Notes under the pieces: model-generated
The model's input: only the letters and a program-made list of their open reading frames with translations
Database searches by the model: none
What the model was told of the DNA's origin: nothing
From: Streptomyces spinoverrucosus
Lineage (GTDB): Bacteria; Actinomycetota; Actinomycetes; Streptomycetales; Streptomycetaceae
DNA: 64,000 nucleotides
Direction: 5' to 3'
Assembly (NCBI RefSeq): GCF_006539505.1
Contig: NZ_BJND01000016.1
Coordinates: 1 to 64,000, forward strand
Position numbers and translations under genes: made by a program
In this document: piece after piece, positions 8,670 to 15,755 of the stretch
Layout of the letters: each line of letters opens with the position of its first letter
How positions within the stretch are numbered: the stretch's first letter is position 1

Positions 8670-9197
8670 TTACGGCACCGAGGGCGACGTCGGCTCCAGG
8701 GCGTCCAGCGCGGCCACCGCGCGCGCGGTGATCTCCTCGGGGGTACCGGCGACGTCGACCGCGACACCGGTCTCGTCCGCTTGGAGCGGCTGCAGCGTGG
8801 CGAACTGCGAGTCCAGCAGCGCGGTCGGCATGAAGTGGCCCTGCCGGTGCGCCATCCGGTCCTCGATCAGCTCCCGGTCGCCCGTGAGGTGCACGAACAC
8901 GATCCCGGGTGCGGCGGCCCTGAGCCGGTCGCGGTACGACCGCTTCAGCGCCGAGCTGCTGACCACCCCGCCCAGCCCGGTCCGCCCGTGAGCCCAGGCG
9001 CCGATGGCGTCCAGCCACGGCCACCGGTCCTCGTCGTCGAGCGGGATCCCGGCCGACATCTTGGCGATGTTGGCCTGCGGGTGGAAGTCGTCGCCCTCGG
9101 CATAGGGGACGCCGAGCCGGGCGGCGAGCAGCGGACCGATCGTGGTCTTGCCCGTGCCCGCGACGCCCATCACCACGACGACGTGGGGGGTACGCAT
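8670..9197 (-). CDS. gntK: Gluconokinase
   Basis: A 175-aa P-loop kinase. The Walker A motif GVAGTGKTT follows directly after the start MRTPHVVVVM, and EGDDFHPQANIAKM is the characteristic gluconokinase substrate block. It phosphorylates gluconate to 6-phosphogluconate, feeding the pentose phosphate pathway. The frame is open upstream, but the ATG at 9195-9197 has GAGG about 5 nt upstream and gives the standard family length. First gene of the operon. Confidence 0.93.
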   Translation of the reverse strand: MRTPHVVVVMGVAGTGKTTIGPLLAARLGVPYAEGDDFHPQANIAKMSAGIPLDDEDRWPWLDAIGAWAHGRTGLGGVVSSSALKRSYRDRLRAAAPGIVFVHLTGDRELIEDRMAHRQGHFMPTALLDSQFATLQPLQADETGVAVDVAGTPEEITARAVAALDALEPTSPSVP

Positions 9198-9338
9198 GAC
9201 TGCCTCGCTGTCTTCCTCGACATACGACGTCGCTTCCGACGTCGGCCAAATGAAACCTTTTAGGTACGACGAATTCAAGACTCTGTGACAAATAAGTCTG
9301 ACTTTTTGATCCAGTGATCCGCCCCGTACGCTGTGTGC
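9198..9338. promoter_or_regulatory. Divergent gntK/gntR-type promoter region with operator candidate
   Basis: 141 bp between the divergent kinase and regulator genes. An inverted repeat AGACT-N12-AGTCT lies at 9278-9299 and is the best operator candidate for the adjacent GntR/FCD regulator. On the plus strand TTGATC (9306-9311) and TACGCT (9327-9332) form a weak promoter, the latter ending 6 nt before the ATG at 9339, which suggests a leaderless regulator transcript. On the minus strand TTGAAT followed 17 nt later by TTTCAT could drive the operon. Confidence 0.45.
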
Positions 9339-10040
9339 ATGAGCACGATGGGCCGAGGGCTGCACGGCCGTGTACTGGACACTCTCGGCCCCGAGATCAC
9401 GGCGGGCGAGTACCCCCCGGGCAGCGTGCTGCGTACGGACGAACTGGCACAGCGTTTCGACGTGTCGCGCTCGGTGATGCGCGAGGCCGTGCGGGTGCTG
9501 GAGTCGATGCACCTGGTCGAGTCCCGCCGCCGGGTGGGCGTCACGGTCCGCGCCAAGGCCGAGTGGAATGTCTACGACCCACAGGTCATCCGCTGGCGGC
9601 TGGCCGGCGCCGACCGGCCCCAGCAGCTGCGCTCACTGACGGTGCTGCGCTCGGCCGTCGAGCCGGTCGCCGCGGGGCTCGCCGCGAAGAACGCCACGGC
9701 CGAGCAGTGCGCGGAACTCACCGAGTGCGCCCTGGGCATGGTCGCCAACTCCCGCGGACACCAGCTGGAGGGCTACCTCTTCCACGACGTGGCCTTTCAC
9801 CGGGTGATCCTCAATGCCTCCGGCAATGAGATGTTCGCCCGCCTCGGTGACGTCGTCGCCGAGGTCCTCGCGGGCCGCACCCATCACGACGTCATGTTCG
9901 AGGACCCCGACCCGGCCGCCGTCACCCTGCACGTCCAGGTCGCGGAGGCGGTACGCGAGCGCGACGCGGAGCGCGCGGAGCGGCTGACCCGGGAGATCAC
10001 GATCGGCGCGCTGCAGGAACTGGACATCCTGGCGCCGTAA
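9339..10040 (+). CDS. GntR family (FadR/FCD subfamily) transcriptional regulator
   Basis: A 233-aa protein. The N-terminal winged helix-turn-helix is evident from LRTDELAQRFDVSRSVMREAV and the wing RRRVGV. The C-terminal FCD ligand domain keeps the metal-binding pattern (FHDVAFHRVIL, then THHD and HVQVAEAV). It is probably the gluconate-responsive repressor of the divergent gntK operon, acting on the short shared intergenic region. ATG 9339 was chosen over GTG 9333 because it fits a leaderless start; a further in-frame ATG lies at 9348. Confidence 0.9.
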   Translation: MSTMGRGLHGRVLDTLGPEITAGEYPPGSVLRTDELAQRFDVSRSVMREAVRVLESMHLVESRRRVGVTVRAKAEWNVYDPQVIRWRLAGADRPQQLRSLTVLRSAVEPVAAGLAAKNATAEQCAELTECALGMVANSRGHQLEGYLFHDVAFHRVILNASGNEMFARLGDVVAEVLAGRTHHDVMFEDPDPAAVTLHVQVAEAVRERDAERAERLTREITIGALQELDILAP

Positions 10041-10049
10041 GGCCGCTGC

Positions 10050-10481
10050 TCAGTCGAGGAACTCCCCGTCGACGTACACCCACGCCCCGTCGACCCGCTC
10101 GAACCGGCTGCGCTCGTGCAGCGCACCGCCCTTGAAGGACGCCCGGAACGTCACCGTCCCCGTGCTGTGGAACGCCGACCCCTCGGTCGTGCCGAGAATC
10201 TCCAGTCCCGTCCAGCGCATCCCCGGGTCCAGGTCCAGGTTCGCCGGGCGCGTGCGCGGATGCCAGGTGCGCAGCAGGTACCCCTCGTCGCGCCGGACGA
10301 AAGCGCTGTAGCGCGAGCGCATCAGCGCCTCGGCGGTCGGTGCGGCGGCGGCACCCCGATGGAATCGGCCACAGCACATGTCGTATGTCTCCGCAAGACC
10401 GCACGGGCATGCCGGGTTGTGCGCCGGGGCGGCGGGGCTTGGGCGGCGGGACCTGCTGGTGCGTCGGGACATGCGCTCCAT
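10050..10481 (-). CDS. YchJ/UPF0225 family protein with SEC-C-type motif
   Basis: A 143-aa protein with CPCGLAETYDMCCGRFH (zinc-binding CxC...CC arrangement of SEC-C motifs) near residues 26-42, then SRYSAFVRRDEGYLLRTWHP, the hallmark of the YchJ family. The fold after the motif is NTF2-like; the biological role is not established. A second in-frame ATG at 10470-10472 is an equally possible start. It converges on the regulator gene with only 9 nt between the stops and is the last gene before the injection-system cluster. Confidence 0.87.
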   Translation of the reverse strand: MERMSRRTSRSRRPSPAAPAHNPACPCGLAETYDMCCGRFHRGAAAAPTAEALMRSRYSAFVRRDEGYLLRTWHPRTRPANLDLDPGMRWTGLEILGTTEGSAFHSTGTVTFRASFKGGALHERSRFERVDGAWVYVDGEFLD

Positions 10482-10835
10482 TCTGCTGCACCACGGCCTG
10501 TGTGGTTTCTGTGCATCACCTGTCCCGACACGCGCACATCGTGTGCGAGTTGTGTTCGCCGCCCTTCATGGAAACTCCCCCAGACCTGGCGTGAACACGC
10601 CTTGCTGGCGCAACTCCCCACTCCCCAAGGTGGGTTGAGCACTTGAGCATCAGGAGTCGCAAGCGTGCGCTTGGCCTGGGTGACCGACCGCCCGGGGTGC
10701 CGACGGGGGAACTGCTGGGGTGCGCCTGACCACCACCGCCCATGTGGGTGGCGTCTGCGCGCACCGGCCCGGAAAGTCTTCCTCTGTCATCTCTTGGTGC
10801 CTTCGTCCGGTGCCCGAGAAGGGATTGGAGGGGGA
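10482..10835. promoter_or_regulatory. Upstream region of the contractile injection cluster
   Basis: 354 bp without a supported gene. It must hold the promoter of the eCIS cluster, and probably that of the divergent YchJ gene. Two short perfect inverted repeats stand out: CGCACA-TCG-TGTGCG at 10533-10547 and CAAGCG-TG-CGCTTG at 10660-10673. A direct repeat TTGAGCA occurs twice around 10635-10649. GGAGG at 10827-10831 is the ribosome site of the sheath gene. No standard -35/-10 pair is convincing, so transcription may use an alternative sigma factor or an activator. Confidence 0.45.
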
Positions 10836-12701
10836 ATGCCGACGAACGCAGTAGGGCCCGCCCGGCCGACGTATCCCGGTGTCTACGTCGAAGAGCTTCC
10901 CAGCAGCAGCCGCACCATCTCCGCCGTGACCACGTCGGTGACCGCGTTCGTCGGTCACACCCGGCGCGGTCCCCTCAACGAACCGGTGCGGGTCACCGGC
11001 TTCGCCGAGTTCGAGCGCCGCTTCGGCGGACTCGGCTCGCAGAGCGCCGTCGCCTACGCGGTCCACCAGTTCTTCGCGGGCGGCGGCAGCGCCGCCGTGA
11101 TCGTCCGGGTCGCCAAGGCCGGCAGCGGCAAGGCCGCCTGCGTCGTCCTGGAGTCCACCGAGGGCCGCAGCGAGAACCGCGTCCTCGATGTCCACGCCAA
11201 GGAACCCGGCGTCTGGGGCAACGGACTGCGCGTCGCCGTCGACTACGACACCCCGCACCCCGACGAGACCTTCAACCTGCGGGTGTACGACGCCAAGGGC
11301 GACGCCCGCGAGTCCTTCACCGGCCTGTCCATGGACTCCGGTCACGGCCGCTACGCGCCGACCGTGATCAACGCCGGCTCGCGGCTCATCCGCGTCGAGG
11401 CCGTCGGCGAGGGCCGCCCCGACCCGTCCGGCACCGTCTCCAAGCCGTTCGGCGACGAGCTGCCGAACCTGGAGGTCGACCTCACCGTCAAGATCGGTGA
11501 CGTGGAGCGCGAGTTCCGGCTCTACGACCCCGACTACGACGGCGAGGTCCCGTGCTCCGTGGCCGAGCTTGCGCTGCTGCTGGAGCGCAAGCTGCGGGCG
11601 CTGCCCGACGCGCCCGGCAAGCACGCCTTCGCGGGCGCCGAGGTCACCCCCTTCGGCCGGCGCATCCAGGTCGTCGCCGGTTCCACCGACCCCGAGGACG
11701 TCGTCCGCTTCCTCGGCGAGTGCGCCAACGACCTGGGCCTGGAGGCCTCCGTCAACCCGCCGGTCTTCCCGCTGGAGGGCGGCGAGGACGGCGCGGCGCC
11801 CGGCCCGCGCGACCTCATCGGCTCCGAGGCCGACAAAACCGGCATCCAGGCCCTGCGCGGCGTGGCCGACGTCAACCTGCTGTCGCTGCCGGAGCTGGCG
11901 TCGTACGAGAAGACCGAGGACATGCTCACCGTCGTCTCGGCCGCGCAGCGGCTGTGCGAGGAGCGGCGGATCTTCCTCCTCGTCGACGCGCCGAGCACCT
12001 GGGTGAGCGTGGACACGGCCCGGGCCGGCGTCGCCGCGTTCGACGCCGTGCGCGGCAACCACGCCGCTCTGTACTTCCCGCACATCCAGCTCACCGACCC
12101 GCTCACCGGGCGGCTGCGCGCCTTCCCGCCGTCCGGCGCGATCGCCGGCGTCATCGCGCGCACCGACTCCGAGCGCGGCGTGTGGAAGGCCCCGGCCGGC
12201 ACCGAGGCACGGCTCGTGGGCGTGCACTCGCTCACCGTCGACCTCACCGACCGCGAGAGCGGGCTGCTCAACCCGCTCGGCGTCAACTGCCTGCGCACCT
12301 TCCCGCTCACCGGCCCGCTGGTGTGGGGCGCGCGCACGCTGCAGGGCTCGGACGCCCTCGACAGCGAGTGGAAGTACGTGCCGGTGCGGCGGCTCGCGCT
12401 GCACGTGGAGGAGAGCCTGCAACGCGGGCTGCAGTGGGTGGTGTTCGAGCCCAACGACGAGTCGCTGTGGCAGCAGATCCGGCTCAGCGCCTCCTCGTAT
12501 CTGCACACCCTCTTCCGCCAGGGCGCCTTCAAGGGCAGCACCCCGCGCGAGGCCTACTTCGTCAAGTGCGACCACGAGACCACCACCGCCGAGGACATCG
12601 CAGGCGGTGTCGTCAACGTCCTGGTGGGCATCGCGCCGGTCCGGCCGGCCGAGTTCGTGATCGTCAGGATCCAGCAGACGTCCGGGCAGTTCGCGCTCTA
12701 G
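10836..12701 (+). CDS. cis2: Contractile tail sheath protein (Cis2)
   Basis: A 621-aa protein with the sheath N-terminus PTYPGVYVEELPSSSRTIS (residues 10-28), then TSVTAFVGHTRRGP. The C-terminal sheath domain contains ALHVEESLQRGLQWVVFEPN and closes with IAPVRPAEFVIVRIQQ. The middle (about residues 110-330) is a surface insertion. By family knowledge, sheath subunits polymerise around the tube and contract to drive it forward. There is a single sheath gene here, in contrast to the three paralogues of Afp/PVC. Start ATG has GGAGGGGG immediately upstream. It heads the long plus-strand operon. Confidence 0.95.
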   Translation: MPTNAVGPARPTYPGVYVEELPSSSRTISAVTTSVTAFVGHTRRGPLNEPVRVTGFAEFERRFGGLGSQSAVAYAVHQFFAGGGSAAVIVRVAKAGSGKAACVVLESTEGRSENRVLDVHAKEPGVWGNGLRVAVDYDTPHPDETFNLRVYDAKGDARESFTGLSMDSGHGRYAPTVINAGSRLIRVEAVGEGRPDPSGTVSKPFGDELPNLEVDLTVKIGDVEREFRLYDPDYDGEVPCSVAELALLLERKLRALPDAPGKHAFAGAEVTPFGRRIQVVAGSTDPEDVVRFLGECANDLGLEASVNPPVFPLEGGEDGAAPGPRDLIGSEADKTGIQALRGVADVNLLSLPELASYEKTEDMLTVVSAAQRLCEERRIFLLVDAPSTWVSVDTARAGVAAFDAVRGNHAALYFPHIQLTDPLTGRLRAFPPSGAIAGVIARTDSERGVWKAPAGTEARLVGVHSLTVDLTDRESGLLNPLGVNCLRTFPLTGPLVWGARTLQGSDALDSEWKYVPVRRLALHVEESLQRGLQWVVFEPNDESLWQQIRLSASSYLHTLFRQGAFKGSTPREAYFVKCDHETTTAEDIAGGVVNVLVGIAPVRPAEFVIVRIQQTSGQFAL

Positions 12702-12734
12702 TCGCCGCCCCAGGAAAACCGAGGACATTCTCCG

Positions 12735-13259
12735 ATGGCTGAGTTCACGGTCAACGCCCATCGTTTCGACCCGTACAAGAACTTCAAGTTCCTCGTCCTG
12801 TGGGACGGCCGTACGGTCGCGGGCATCAGCAAGATCAGTCCGCTGAAGCGGACCACCGAGGTCGTCAAGCACCGGCACGGCGGCGACCCCTCCTCCCCGC
12901 GCAAGTCGCCGGGCCGCTCCGAGTTCGAGGGCATCACCCTGGAGCGCGGCGTCACCCACGACCCCGAGTTCGACCGCTGGGCCAACAAGGTCTGGCAGGT
13001 CGGCGCCGGCCTCGGCTCCGAGGTGTCCCTCGCGGACTTCCGCAAGGACATCGTCATCCAGGTCCTCAACGAGGCCGGCCAGGTCGCCGTATCGCACAAG
13101 CTGTACCGGACCTGGCCCAGCGAGTACCAGGTGCTCGGCGAGCTGGACGCCAACGCCAACGCGGTGGCCATTCAGTCGCTGAAGCTGGAGTGCGAGGGCT
13201 GGGAGCGGGACTACGAGGTGCCCGAGCCGACCGAGCCCTCGTTCCTGAACCCGGCCTGA
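12735..13259 (+). CDS. cis1: Contractile injection system inner tube protein (Cis1, gp19-like)
   Basis: A 174-aa protein beginning EFTVNAHRFDPYKNFKF and containing VAGISKISPLKRTTEVVKHR and SEFEGITLERGVTHD, the pattern of T4 gp19/Hcp-like tube subunits, which stack as hexameric rings inside the sheath. It lies 33 nt after the sheath gene, the normal sheath-tube pair. Only one tube gene is present. Length is as expected for the family. Confidence 0.95.
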   Translation: MAEFTVNAHRFDPYKNFKFLVLWDGRTVAGISKISPLKRTTEVVKHRHGGDPSSPRKSPGRSEFEGITLERGVTHDPEFDRWANKVWQVGAGLGSEVSLADFRKDIVIQVLNEAGQVAVSHKLYRTWPSEYQVLGELDANANAVAIQSLKLECEGWERDYEVPEPTEPSFLNPA

Positions 13260-13281
13260 GCCGACGGACAGGGGGGACCTG

Positions 13282-14004
13282 ATGGCTGGGGCGGCCGAAC
13301 TGCTGGCCACCTGGGAGGCGGGACTCGCCGAGGCACCCGCCGGGCGCGCGCTGCTGCTGCACCGCACCGCGCGCCCGGACCTCGACGCCCGGGCGCTGCC
13401 CGCCCTCCCGGTGGGCGAGCGCGAGGCGGACCTGTTCGCGCTGCGCCGGGCCCTGTTCGGCGAGCGCATGCAGATACGGCTGGACTGCGCCGCGTGCGGC
13501 GCGGACATGGAGTTCGACCTGGACGCCGGGGAGTTCGCCCGGACGGTCGGGGTGCGCGGGGAGTCCGTCGTACGGGTCGCGCACGACGGATGGGAGGTCG
13601 AGTTCCGGCTGCCCGGCGTCGCCGACCTCGCCGCGGCGGCCCGCTCCGCCAACCCGCGCGGGGCGCTGCTCGCGCGGTGCCTGGTCTCGGCGGCCCACGG
13701 CGGTACGGCGGTCACCGCGGACGCCCTGCCCGGGCCCGTGCAGCGCCGGATCGCCGAGGCGGTCGAGGCCGCCGACCCGGGGGCCGACGTGACGCTCAAC
13801 GTGGCCTGCCCCGAGTGCGGGCGGGCCACGCGGGCGGAGCTGGACATCGCCTCGTACCTGTGGACCGAACTGGACTCCTGGGCACGGGATCTGCTCCTCG
13901 ACGTCCATCTGCTCGCCACCGCCTACGGCTGGAGCGAGCCGGAGATCCTGGCGCTCAGCCCGCTGCGGCGCCGCTACTACCTGGAGATGTGCGCCGATGT
14001 CTGA
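13282..14004 (+). CDS. eCIS-associated protein with two CxxC pairs (T4 baseplate-protein-like)
   Basis: 240 aa. C69/C72 (LDCAACGADMEF) and C176/C179 (ACPECGRATRAEL) are spaced so that they could form one zinc site in the folded protein. The C-terminal third (WARDLLLDVHLLATAYGWSEPEIL...SPLRRRYYLEMC) resembles proteins annotated as T4-like baseplate assembly factors in other contractile systems. It may therefore be an assembly chaperone or a minor baseplate part; the assignment is by context. The ribosome site AGGGGGGA precedes the ATG. It overlaps the next gene by 8 nt. Confidence 0.75.
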   Translation: MAGAAELLATWEAGLAEAPAGRALLLHRTARPDLDARALPALPVGEREADLFALRRALFGERMQIRLDCAACGADMEFDLDAGEFARTVGVRGESVVRVAHDGWEVEFRLPGVADLAAAARSANPRGALLARCLVSAAHGGTAVTADALPGPVQRRIAEAVEAADPGADVTLNVACPECGRATRAELDIASYLWTELDSWARDLLLDVHLLATAYGWSEPEILALSPLRRRYYLEMCADV

Positions 14005-14758
14005 CTCCACGTCCGGCTCCGCCACGCCGGGCTCCGAGGCGGCCGACTTCCTCGACCGGCTGATCGCCCGGCACGTCCCGGCCGCCGCCGGTCCGCGTCC
14101 GGGTGTAGTGCGGGTACGGCCCCGGCTGCCGGGCCCGTTCGAACGCGTCGAGGCGGTACGGGCCCGGGCGCGGGACACCGACGAGGACACGGACCTGATG
14201 TGGCCCACCTCGACGCCGTCCACCGAGCCGCGCCGGGACGTCCCGCGTCCCGGTCCGGCCGCCGAGACGGCACGGCCGCATCCGGAACGGGAGCGGACCG
14301 TCGTACACACCGAGCGACTCCTCGGTGAACCGGCGCCGCAGGGGGTGCGGCCCGCCGTGGCCGAGCTGCCGCTGCTGCGGCCCGTGGCGCCGCTGGTCAC
14401 CGGGCCCCGGCCGGTCCCGGACAGCGGGCGGCGCGCGTCGGGGCGACCGGAGCAGGCCGCCCACCCGACCGCGGCGTCCGCACCCATCCCCCCGGGCGCG
14501 GACGCCGCCCTCCCCGCAGCGCCAACCGCCGCGCGTCCTCGGCCCGCGGACACGGCGGCGGCCCGGGAGGCCGTACGGCAGGCCGCGGCCCGGCGGTCGG
14601 GGCGGGCGCCCGAGCAGGTGGTGCAGGTGCATATCGGACGGCTGGAAGTGACGGCGTCATCGGGACCGTCCGACGGCGACCGGCAGCGCACGCCCGCGGC
14701 CCGGCGGCCGGGGGCGACGGTGAGCCTCGCCGAGTACCTGGAGCGGGGGCGCGAATGA
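13997..14758 (+). CDS. Proline-rich eCIS-cluster protein
   Basis: A 253-aa protein that I do not recognise as an enzyme. The first ~45 residues (SEAADFLDRLIARHVPAA) look helical, the centre is a disordered Pro/Ala/Arg linker, and the C-terminus holds a compact segment VVQVHIGRLEVTAS followed by LAEYLERGR. Short segments of the VxIGRxEV type recur in small proteins of eCIS clusters near the cap gene, so a structural linker or adaptor role is plausible. The 8-nt overlap with the preceding gene indicates coupled translation. Confidence 0.7.
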   Translation: MSDSTSGSATPGSEAADFLDRLIARHVPAAAGPRPGVVRVRPRLPGPFERVEAVRARARDTDEDTDLMWPTSTPSTEPRRDVPRPGPAAETARPHPERERTVVHTERLLGEPAPQGVRPAVAELPLLRPVAPLVTGPRPVPDSGRRASGRPEQAAHPTAASAPIPPGADAALPAAPTAARPRPADTAAAREAVRQAAARRSGRAPEQVVQVHIGRLEVTASSGPSDGDRQRTPAARRPGATVSLAEYLERGRE

Positions 14759-14770
14759 GTGGCGTTCGGG

Positions 14771-14878
14771 GCGTGGACGCGCGGCGCCCGGGCGTGGACG
14801 CGCGGCGCCCGGGCGTGGACGCGCGGCGCCCGGGCGTGGACGCGCGGCGCCCGGGGCGTGGACGAGGGGCGCCCGGTG
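14771..14878. repeat. 21-bp tandem repeat array between two eCIS genes
   Basis: About five copies of a 21-bp unit starting GCGTGGACGCGCGG, with starts at 14771, 14792, 14813, 14834 and, after one extra base, 14856 (last copy diverged). Each unit contains GGCGCC, so the array can fold into GC-rich hairpins. It fills most of the 163-bp gap before the cap gene, the largest intergenic gap inside the otherwise tightly packed cluster. Confidence 0.9.
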
Positions 14879-14921
14879 GCGCGAACAAACATGCGACGAG
14901 AGGGACCGAGGAACTGACGCC

Positions 14922-15749
14922 ATGAGCAACGCACTGGCCATCGCCCATGTGACCCAGGCCCTCGCCCTGCTGATCGAGACCAACATCGGGCCCGAGACCG
15001 ACATGGCCGTGAAGGTCGAGGCCCGCAGGCCACCGGCCGAACCGTCGGTCGACCAGCCCACCATCTCGGTCTTCCTCTACCAGGTCACGCCCAACGTCTC
15101 GCAGCGCAACAACGATCTGCCCACCCGCGCCGGCGACGGCACGCTGATCAAGCGCCCGGCCGCCGCGCTCGACCTGCACTACCTGATCAGCGCGTACGGC
15201 GACGAGAACGAACTCGTCGGGCAGCGGCTGATCGGCTCCGTGGTGCGCGCGCTGCACGAGATCCCGATCCTGCCCAAGGACATCATCGAACTCGCCGGTG
15301 AGAAGCCCTACTTGGCGGCCAGCGACCTCGCCGAGGCGGCCCAGCGGGTGCGGTTCACGCCGACCGTGATGGACATCGACGAGACGTCGAAGCTGTGGGG
15401 GATGCTCCACCAGACGCCGTACGCGCTGTCCGTGGTCTACCAGGCGGCGCTGGTCTTCATCGACGGCCGGGAGACTCCCGTGCCGCGCAAGCCGGTGGAG
15501 CGGGCGGATGTGCGGGTGCTGCCGTTCGGCGCGCCGGGTGCCCCGAGGCCGGGGGGTGGGCCGGGTGAGGGGGCCGAACCGCAGGAGGCGACGCCGGTCC
15601 CGGTCGAGGCCGCCGCGGCGGCGCCGCCCGCCAAGAAGGCCGCGAAGGCACCGGCCAAGACCGTGGCCAAGGCTCCGGCACGCGCCCGCAAGACCACCAG
15701 AGCGAGCAAGTCGGCGCAGTCGGAACCCAGGAGAGGCACGGAGAGCTGA
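14922..15749 (+). CDS. cis16: DUF4255 tail terminator/cap protein (Cis16)
   Basis: A 275-aa protein. Residues 1-200 match DUF4255 (Pvc16 N-terminal domain): LAIAHVTQALALLIETNI, then ISVFLYQVTPNVSQRNNDLP, LDLHYLISAYGDENELVGQRLIG and LWGMLHQTPYALSVVYQAALVFID. By family knowledge this protein caps the distal end of the sheath-tube. Unusually, the last ~50 residues form a histone-like Lys/Ala/Pro tail (AKKAAKAPAKTVAKAPARARK). The gene follows the repeat array and stops 6 nt before the ATPase start. Confidence 0.9.
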   Translation: MSNALAIAHVTQALALLIETNIGPETDMAVKVEARRPPAEPSVDQPTISVFLYQVTPNVSQRNNDLPTRAGDGTLIKRPAAALDLHYLISAYGDENELVGQRLIGSVVRALHEIPILPKDIIELAGEKPYLAASDLAEAAQRVRFTPTVMDIDETSKLWGMLHQTPYALSVVYQAALVFIDGRETPVPRKPVERADVRVLPFGAPGAPRPGGGPGEGAEPQEATPVPVEAAAAAPPAKKAAKAPAKTVAKAPARARKTTRASKSAQSEPRRGTES

Positions 15750-15755
15750 GGCGAG

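Noticed and set aside
10650..13919. Very long open frame on the minus strand opposite the sheath and tube genes
   Set aside because: Shadow of high-GC coding sequence; its translation is Arg/Ala/Asp/Val-rich without domain sense, and the plus strand has clear sheath and tube proteins.
14771..14878. CRISPR array or attachment site
   Set aside because: 21-bp units are directly adjacent without spacers and no recombinase is nearby.
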